A stretch of DNA of 64,000 nt from positions 744,001 to 808,000 of the forward strand of contig NZ_KZ857173.1 in the NCBI RefSeq assembly GCF_003350925.1, in the 5' to 3' direction. The stretch comes from Dyella tabacisoli (GTDB lineage Bacteria; Pseudomonadota; Gammaproteobacteria; Xanthomonadales; Rhodanobacteraceae). Shown in pieces: positions 58,998 through 64,000 of this stretch. The notes below the pieces were generated by a model. It worked only from the letters and a program-made list of their open reading frames with translations, searched no databases and had not been told where the DNA came from. Positions within the stretch are counted from its first letter, which is position 1. The number at the start of each line of letters is the position of its first letter. Both the position numbers and the translations under genes were made by a program.

Positions 58998-59831
58998 ATG
59001 ATAAGCACGCTACTCAGTACCTTGCTGTTATTGGCCGCTGACTCACACGTCACGGCCGCTTCGGCCAACGACATCGACAGCTTCATCAAGTCCAGCGAAG
59101 CCTGCGCGCTTTGGCGCGACAGCATCAAGGATCACTCCACGCCCGCCTCGGCCGCTGTCACCGGCGATACATGCAATCCCTTGCCACGACGTCTCGCCGA
59201 GCTTCGCGCAGCCAACGCTCATGATGTCGCTGCGCTGCAGCGGCTAAACACCTATGACGGCAAGACCGGCCAGTCCATCGCACCCTTGCCGAAAGACGTC
59301 GCCGCCGTCATCGATCGTCTGCAGCAATGTGGATTTCTCGGCGGAGAGTTCGGCGGCGACGGCTCGACCGAGGACCGCGCAACCACGCTCAAGATGGACA
59401 AGCTGCGCTGCGGAGATGCGCTGACCGCGGATTTGCACAACCTTCGCCAGCGCTTTCGTGACGATGTGCGGGTCAGCACGCGTCTGGCCATGTACGACAA
59501 CGAAGGCACACCCATAGCGCTGATCCCGGAAGACTTGAGCGCCTTTGAAACACAAAGCGGCGCCTGTGCCGAGCAGCATGGCAACAGCACCGTCTGCACG
59601 CAGCTGCCAGCAGGCCTGACCAAGCTTCTAGCGAAGTACCACAGCCAGCGCACTCTTTATCCAGAACATTGCGTATGGGACGAGGAGCATTGCTACGACT
59701 CGACCACCGGCCTGCCGGTCCAGATCAACGAACGCTGGGATGCAAGCAAGATGCACGTGCTCAAAGACCCGGCCAGCGGCAAGCCATTGATAAGCATTAC
59801 CCCTCGCAAACTCGGCACGGGTGGCGGTTAA
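58998..59831 (+). CDS. Secreted protein of unknown function, Cys-rich
   Basis: 277 residues. A signal peptide (TLLSTLLLLAADSHVTAA) leads into ANDIDSFIKSSEACALWRDSI, then DTCNPLPRRLAELRAANAHD, QQCGFLGGEFGGDG, LRCGDALTADLHNLRQRF, GACAEQHGNSTVCTQLPAG, HCVWDEEHCYDSTTG. The N-terminal half and middle look helical, with Cys pairs spaced like a repeat: the segments CNPLPRRLAELRA and CGDALTADLHNLRQRF are similar, as if one module was duplicated. Family not recognised. AAAGAG just upstream of ATG 58998. Downstream of efpL by 130 bp. Confidence 0.62.
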   Translation: MISTLLSTLLLLAADSHVTAASANDIDSFIKSSEACALWRDSIKDHSTPASAAVTGDTCNPLPRRLAELRAANAHDVAALQRLNTYDGKTGQSIAPLPKDVAAVIDRLQQCGFLGGEFGGDGSTEDRATTLKMDKLRCGDALTADLHNLRQRFRDDVRVSTRLAMYDNEGTPIALIPEDLSAFETQSGACAEQHGNSTVCTQLPAGLTKLLAKYHSQRTLYPEHCVWDEEHCYDSTTGLPVQINERWDASKMHVLKDPASGKPLISITPRKLGTGGG

Positions 59832-59863
59832 TTTCGACTTGGCGGACAGGATTCAGCCGGCGC

Positions 59864-59890
59864 AAAAAAAAAGCCCGCGATGACGCGGGC
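59864..59890 (-). terminator. Intrinsic terminator for leftward transcription
   Basis: GCCCGCG, ATGA loop, CGCGGGC with nine A before it on the + strand, i.e. T9 after the hairpin on the minus strand. It would end the oxidase transcript about 370 bp after its stop. Confidence 0.88.
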
Positions 59891-60258
59891 GAACCTCACC
59901 AGGAAGTGGAGCGTGTAGGTGACCAAGTTCATGTCACCTCACAAAGACGATATAGCGCAGTCCAGCCGGCAACTCGAATGCTTCTATGCATGCACTGCTG
60001 ACACTAAAAACTTGCCCTGGTAAAACCTGCAACGACGCTTAGCCTCATGGCAGGCCTTGCCCTGAATCCTGTCGGCCATCCGTAAGCCAGCGGGTCCGGC
60101 GCTTCATACGCCGAACCCGCCTCCCCCTGATCAAACACTGGCGTGATTGACCAGATGCGGTACCTCCATGCGCCACAGCCCATCCCTGCGCCGCAGGGGT
60201 CACAACTCCTTGCAACGCCCTTCCTAAACTCAATCGACCCGGACTCAATTGACCCAGG
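59891..60258. other. Gene-free stretch downstream of the oxidase gene
   Basis: About 370 bp between the leftward terminator and the oxidase stop. It holds a 12-bp hairpin with one mismatch (GCGGGTCCGGCG 60090-60101 / 60109-60120) and a two-unit 15-bp repeat beside the stop. No coding frame or tRNA seen. This would be the 3' untranslated part of the oxidase mRNA. Confidence 0.5.
60228..60257. repeat. Two-unit 15-bp tandem repeat after the oxidase stop
   Basis: ACTCAATCGACCCGG (60228-60242) and ACTCAATTGACCCAG (60243-60257), adjacent to the leftward gene's stop codon at 60259-60261. Confidence 0.9.
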
Positions 60259-61155
60259 CTAACCAGCCCTGGCCAGCACGGGTGCATTGAAAGCCACCGT
60301 GCTCAACATTTCTTTTGCCATCTGCGCCTGCGTTAGCTGAAAGCTCCAGAATTGCGCCCAGAGATCGCAATAGCGCAGGCACAATGCCTGTATCCGCGGA
60401 TACTGATCGGGCGTGAGCGCCTGCGTCAGAATCAGCCATAAATCATTTTCGTGATCGTCATCAGCAGCATCCGAACTAGCGTCCTCACTGATGCCGTGCA
60501 CAAAGTAGTAGCCATTGTTTACATCGATGCCCAGCGCTCGCGTCGCTTCGCGCAAAGGGGGACTGAAAAGGATGACCTCCTCCTCCGCCGCAGCCAAGAG
60601 CACGACCACATCGATATAACTGCCGTAACTGTGTTCGAGATACTCGCGCACACTTTGCGATGACTTGCTTGGTGCATAGGTCTTACGCGCCTGCTGCGTG
60701 ATCTTGTACTCATCGAGTACGCGCTCAAAGAGTGGATAGTGCGCGTAGGCCGGATTACCTCGGTAGTAACCGTCAACGTCGAGACCGGGACGAAAACCGA
60801 ATTCATCCAGGTCATTGAGTGTGAGCAAGAAACGAGGCGCCAGTTTGGCACCTGGATGCAGACGCGGCTCTAGCTGGCGACTCTGTAGCTGCGCAGCTAA
60901 CAGCGCGTCGGTAAATATCTGCACAATCGCGTGGCGATATTCCAGATGGATTGTCCGCATGGCGGCGTGATCGAGCGCACCGCCGTTTAGCACAGCGATA
61001 GCGGGATGCTTGGCAACCGGATGCTCGGCAATCAATTGCCGTAAATTCTCAATAAATGCAGCATTCCGTTGCCACAAGTCCTCAGAAAGACTTGCTCGCA
61101 TGGCGGTAACCGCCTTTTTGCGAGGTTGATCCAAATCAGCCATCAGAGAAGGCAT
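60259..61155 (-). CDS. Heme-oxygenase-like di-iron oxidase (iron-containing redox enzyme family)
   Basis: 298 residues, all-helical, of the Haem_oxygenas_2/iron-containing redox enzyme type. Candidate iron ligands: IHLEYRHAIVQIFTDALL (Glu and His, about 70-85), then EYLEHSYGSYIDVVVLLAAAEEEVILF and, close to the end of the core, GYYFVHGISEDASSDAADDDHENDLW, where the His, Glu/Asp and second His/Glu match the H...E/D..H pattern of this fold, with a 7-residue insertion. Family members include UndA, SznF and BesC-like oxidases acting on fatty acids, arginine or amino acids. The substrate here is unknown. GGGGGA 6 nt before ATG 61155. Preceded by a tetR gene and an 18-bp palindrome. Confidence 0.75.
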   Translation of the reverse strand: MPSLMADLDQPRKKAVTAMRASLSEDLWQRNAAFIENLRQLIAEHPVAKHPAIAVLNGGALDHAAMRTIHLEYRHAIVQIFTDALLAAQLQSRQLEPRLHPGAKLAPRFLLTLNDLDEFGFRPGLDVDGYYRGNPAYAHYPLFERVLDEYKITQQARKTYAPSKSSQSVREYLEHSYGSYIDVVVLLAAAEEEVILFSPPLREATRALGIDVNNGYYFVHGISEDASSDAADDDHENDLWLILTQALTPDQYPRIQALCLRYCDLWAQFWSFQLTQAQMAKEMLSTVAFNAPVLARAG

Positions 61156-61193
61156 GGATGTTCCCCCAGTGTTTGACTGCACTTACCAACAAT

Positions 61194-61211
61194 AAACCAA
61201 ACGTTTGGTTT
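61194..61211. promoter_or_regulatory. 18-bp perfect palindrome, putative TetR operator
   Basis: AAACCAAACGTTTGGTTT, fully symmetrical, 38 bp upstream of the oxidase ATG and between the tetR gene and the oxidase gene. Shape and place fit a TetR-dimer site controlling the oxidase. AT-rich flanks (TTTTTTATCAAACAAATC) may hold the promoter. Confidence 0.8.
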
Positions 61212-61253
61212 TTTATCAAACAAATCTACGGATGTAAAGCGATACATCAATAG

Positions 61254-61796
61254 CTACAGAAGATTGCGAACTGAATCACAACACCGCCGCAAGGTCTCTT
61301 CGTCGCCAACAATCTGTAGCCAGATCACCGCACCCTCGATCTTTGCCAGCGCGTCGGCACTCAACCGCTGAGCTTCCTCGTTGCCATACCGCGCGACAAG
61401 CAAATCGGCCATCACGCTCTGCCAACGCAGGAAAAAACGCTGAATGATCTCACGCGCCTCCTTGCTCTCCTGCAAAGCATCGGGCCAAAGGTGAACCAAA
61501 GCGCAAACACGATGCTCGATGTAGTAACTCTCTACGGCATCGACCATAGCACCCAGCCGCTCTTTCGCCCCAACGTCGGTGCGCAGCGCAGGCGCAAAAA
61601 CCTCATCTTCGAACAGTTCGATGACATGACCGATCACCTCGACCAGCAAGTGCTCTTTGTTCGCGAAATGATGATAGATGCTCCCTTTCAACAAGCCGCT
61701 GGCACGGCCTATATCGGCCATGGAAGTACGTTTGTATCCCTTGTTACGGAACAACGACAGTGACACTTTAATCAAATGAGATGAGTCTGTTTTCAT
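61254..61796 (-). CDS. TetR-family transcriptional regulator
   Basis: 180 residues. Helix-turn-helix at the N-terminus: LIKVSLSLFRNKGYKRTSMADIGRASGLLKGSIYHHFANKEHLLVEVI (about 8-55), followed by a helical ligand-binding domain with VESYYIEHRVCALVHLWPDALQE and ADALAKIEGAVIWLQIVGDEETLRR. The type resembles TetR regulators with a TetR_C_6-like C-terminal domain. Start at ATG 61796, GGAG 10 nt upstream; an in-frame ATG three codons earlier overlaps that site. Directly upstream of the oxidase gene in the same direction, with a palindrome between them, so it is the probable repressor of the oxidase. Confidence 0.9.
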   Translation of the reverse strand: MKTDSSHLIKVSLSLFRNKGYKRTSMADIGRASGLLKGSIYHHFANKEHLLVEVIGHVIELFEDEVFAPALRTDVGAKERLGAMVDAVESYYIEHRVCALVHLWPDALQESKEAREIIQRFFLRWQSVMADLLVARYGNEEAQRLSADALAKIEGAVIWLQIVGDEETLRRCCDSVRNLL

Positions 61797-62327
61797 GCGC
61801 GGCATTCTCCATGTGGGTCTGCTGAGATCCAGAACGAGTAAAGCCTGTTCCTTGTCTCCAAGTAGCTCGCAATGAACAGGCTCTTAGCCGTCCACCAGCA
61901 CGGTGGCCGTACTCTACCGGGATTTTCAGCGCCCCGGATTTAGATCTCCATACGGCTTCCCGCCTATGCCAACTGCATCAGCTTCGTCAACCGTAAAGGC
62001 TACTATCCATCCAGGGGAACCCAGCTTACTCCAGGGATGCTCTGATCTAATCAGCGCAGGCATCACCGTAGCTGTCTGCTCGCAGATCACTTGGTGTTGG
62101 CGAGCCAGCGCACCGAAGAGCTGCAGGCGGACAGCTACGGTCCCAGCGAATTAAATCTGAAGACGGGGTGATGTCCAGAAGGCCCGCAGCCTGTGGCACC
62201 CGCCTTGCCAAGGGAGCCACCCTTCCCCGCGCCAAGCACCTCAACCGGGTTTCCCGACAACTTCAGCCTGCGTCAGGCAGAATCGCTCGATTGTTCAGGA
62301 ACGAACGTTTAGGAGCGCACGAAATTC
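61797..62327. other. Gene-free stretch with a long inverted repeat
   Basis: About 530 bp between divergent tetR and the FUSC gene. It contains an imperfect inverted repeat of 21 bp (62065-62085 and 62121-62141; the first 12 bp exact, ACCGTAGCTGTC) around a 35-bp spacer, and a shorter palindrome CTGATCTAATCAG at 62042-62054. Open frames crossing it have no family resemblance I can recognise. It may be a decayed mobile element or an operator region. Confidence 0.5.
62065..62141. repeat. Imperfect 21-bp inverted repeat
   Basis: Arms at 62065-62085 and 62121-62141 match at 18 of 21 positions, with 12 exact outer pairs (ACCGTAGCTGTC / GACAGCTACGGT). Spacer 35 bp. Confidence 0.85.
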
Positions 62328-64000
62328 ATGCCTGCCAGCGGCTACTCGCTACGTGCCACGGTTGTCGAAAGCCTCACCAAGATCAAACCCCCGGATGTGC
62401 CGCTGCGCGTCGTGCTACGCAATACCGCCGCCGTGGTGCTGCCACTGGGGATCGGCCTGGCAACCGGACATACGGAGATCGGGCTGGGCGTTGCCGCCGG
62501 TGCGCTGGACACTATGTTCTCCGACCAGCCCGGCCCCTATCGCCAGCGTATGTGGCAACTGGTGCTGGCCTCGTTGGCGGCCGGACTGGCCTCTTTATGC
62601 GGCTTTTTGATCGGCGACCAGTTAGTACCCATGCTCATCGCGACGGCGGCATTCGGCTTCTTTGGCGGCTTGCTCGTAGTGTTTGGCGTGGATATCGCGC
62701 GGGTAGGCATGACCAGCATGATCCTGCTGGTGGTTACGGCGGCCTCGCCGACCTCCCTGGTCGGGGCGATAAGCGGAGCCTTGCTGATTTTCAGTGGCGG
62801 CTTGCTGCTTACGCTGTTTTCAGTCGCCGCCTGGCCGCTGCAACGCTACCGGCCGGAGCGACACGCACTGGCCGGCGTCTATCGCGGCCTGGCGTCGCTG
62901 GCCCGGCAACAAGCACATGACGATGCCGACATACCAGCGTTGACCGACGCGATGACCGGCCTGCAACACACCCTACTTGGCCGGCACCATGCACGCGGCC
63001 GCGCCATGGAGGCGTTCGGCGTATTGCTGGAGCTGGCTGAGCGGATCCGGCTGGAACTCACCGCAATGGCCGAGTTGCGCGCCAATCCGACCATCCACAC
63101 TATGTTTCGCAACGACGCCGCACGCGTGCTGGCGGCCATTGGCGATGCCCTGGAAACCGGTGAGTCGCCGCTACAAGCCGAGCGCGCGCTGCAAACCTTG
63201 CAGGCCAGCGAGAATGCCTTGCTTGGCAACGGCGGCGGCACCGACAGCCTGGCGATACATATCCATGCCCTATCCGGCCAGCTCGCCGCGGCGGTGCGTA
63301 ACGCAAACTGGGCCGGCAGTCGCGGCGAGCTGCGTGCCGATGCCGCCGAAACCCCCTTGCCCACGGCGCTACGCAGCAATTCAGCCCGAGCCACGCTACG
63401 TGCCAATCTAACCCCGCAATCGGTCGCCTTTCGGCACGCAGTACGCAGCGCGGTTTGCCTGAGTGCCGCCCTGCTGATCGCGCGCCTGCTGAAGCTAGAA
63501 CACGGCTACTGGCTGCCGATGACCGCAGCGATCGTGCTGCGCCCGGATTTTGCCGCCACCTTTAACTTTGGCCTGCTGCGTGTAGTCGGCACGGTGCTTG
63601 GCTTGATTCTGACGACGGCCTTACTGCACTTCATGCCGCACGAACCTTATGGGCAGTTGGCACTGATGGGGGTGCTGTGCATGGCTTTTCGCTATCTCGC
63701 TACGGCCCATTACGGTATAGCCGTGGCGGCGCTGACCGGTACGGTGGTTATTTTTCTCTCTTTCGTCGGCGTCAATCCCAGTGATGCGGTGATGGATCGC
63801 GTTATCAACACCGCACTCGGCAGCGGCATGGCCTTGCTGGCTTACATTCTGTGGCCCACTTGGGAACGGGGCCGCGCGCGCGCCGCGCTGGCCAATATGC
63901 TGGCCGCCTACGCCAACTATTTGCGTGCCTTGAGCCGTCCCGAGCAACCGGACGCCCACCGCGAAGCGCGCACGGCGGCCCGCACGGCACGTAGCAATGC
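62328..64000 (+). CDS. FUSC-family membrane transporter (cut by right edge)
   Basis: 557 residues visible, open at the right edge. The layout is that of aromatic acid exporter/YccS-YhfK-type FUSC proteins: N-terminal membrane block of about six helices (LRNTAAVVLPLGIGLATG, ASLAAGLASLCGFLIG, MLIATAAFGFFGGLLVVFG, MTSMILLVVTAASPTS, SGALLIFSGGLLLTLFSVAAWPL), then a helical cytoplasmic domain (RHALAGVYRGLASLARQQA onward), then a second block beginning at FRHAVRSAVCLSAALLIARLLKLEHGYWLPMTAAIVLRPDFAATF. HGYWLPMTAAIVLRPDF is the FUSC signature. Likely exports aromatic acids or other toxic compounds. Start ATG 62328 with AGGAG 12 nt upstream. Confidence 0.9.
   Translation, partial: MPASGYSLRATVVESLTKIKPPDVPLRVVLRNTAAVVLPLGIGLATGHTEIGLGVAAGALDTMFSDQPGPYRQRMWQLVLASLAAGLASLCGFLIGDQLVPMLIATAAFGFFGGLLVVFGVDIARVGMTSMILLVVTAASPTSLVGAISGALLIFSGGLLLTLFSVAAWPLQRYRPERHALAGVYRGLASLARQQAHDDADIPALTDAMTGLQHTLLGRHHARGRAMEAFGVLLELAERIRLELTAMAELRANPTIHTMFRNDAARVLAAIGDALETGESPLQAERALQTLQASENALLGNGGGTDSLAIHIHALSGQLAAAVRNANWAGSRGELRADAAETPLPTALRSNSARATLRANLTPQSVAFRHAVRSAVCLSAALLIARLLKLEHGYWLPMTAAIVLRPDFAATFNFGLLRVVGTVLGLILTTALLHFMPHEPYGQLALMGVLCMAFRYLATAHYGIAVAALTGTVVIFLSFVGVNPSDAVMDRVINTALGSGMALLAYILWPTWERGRARAALANMLAAYANYLRALSRPEQPDAHREARTAARTARSN

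Noticed and set aside
61903-62154. 83-codon frame in the tetR-FUSC gap
   Set aside because: No signal, motif or ribosome site; it crosses an inverted repeat and ends without family resemblance.

Overview
The window looks like chromosome from a gammaproteobacterium of the order Lysobacterales (Xanthomonadales), probably Rhodanobacteraceae such as Dyella, Frateuria or Luteibacter. This is inferred from the gene set (copL-copA-copB, the DUF6491-like and short pathogenicity-like proteins, the liu leucine pathway, EfpL, an S8 lipoprotein autotransporter) and from GC-rich sequence; no rRNA or tRNA gene was found to confirm it. Most of the window is housekeeping, arranged in short operons with many 4-bp ATGA/GTGA start-stop overlaps.

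Layout. 1-3.7 kb is the accessory end: a class II lanthipeptide locus with the dehydratase half of a LanM enzyme running off the left edge and a 67-residue precursor ending in a Cys-rich core, then an AraC-type regulator pseudogene and an AspH/LpxO-like hydroxylase. 3.8-13.2 kb holds a PL5-like alginate lyase lipoprotein, a periplasmic cyclophilin, a small methyltransferase, an ABC exporter with a DUF4349 lipoprotein diverging from a YqjI-type PadR repressor, a DMT transporter, a LysR regulator, a gene remnant and an NAD(P)-binding oxidoreductase. 13.3-17.1 kb is a copper-resistance operon (copL-copA-copB-cytochrome c). 17.2-31.4 kb is housekeeping: rlmJ, mfd, rlmKL, tesB and bpt, with small secreted proteins. 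31.4-38.1 kb has an FMN glutamate-synthase-like oxidoreductase, purT, a transglutaminase-like protein and a Sco/PCuAC copper-delivery pair.

38.2-57.4 kb carries the leucine/isovalerate catabolic genes (ivd, thiolase, mccB, liuC, mccA, HMG-CoA lyase, type II hydroxyacyl-CoA dehydrogenase-like SDR), interrupted by an autotransporter protease, an Ala-rich lipoprotein and a feoABC-like ferrous iron operon. 53.5-59.8 kb adds an amidohydrolase, three GNAT acetyltransferases, EfpL and two unknown secreted proteins. The right end (60.2-64 kb) has a heme-oxygenase-like di-iron oxidase controlled by an adjacent TetR through an 18-bp palindrome, a roughly 500-bp gene-free stretch with a long inverted repeat, and an FUSC transporter cut by the edge.

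Most notable: the lanthipeptide locus; the TetR/di-iron oxidase pair; the YqjI operator between its gene and an exporter operon; and a recurring habit of 13-16 bp tandem duplications at or just after stop codons of at least five unrelated genes.
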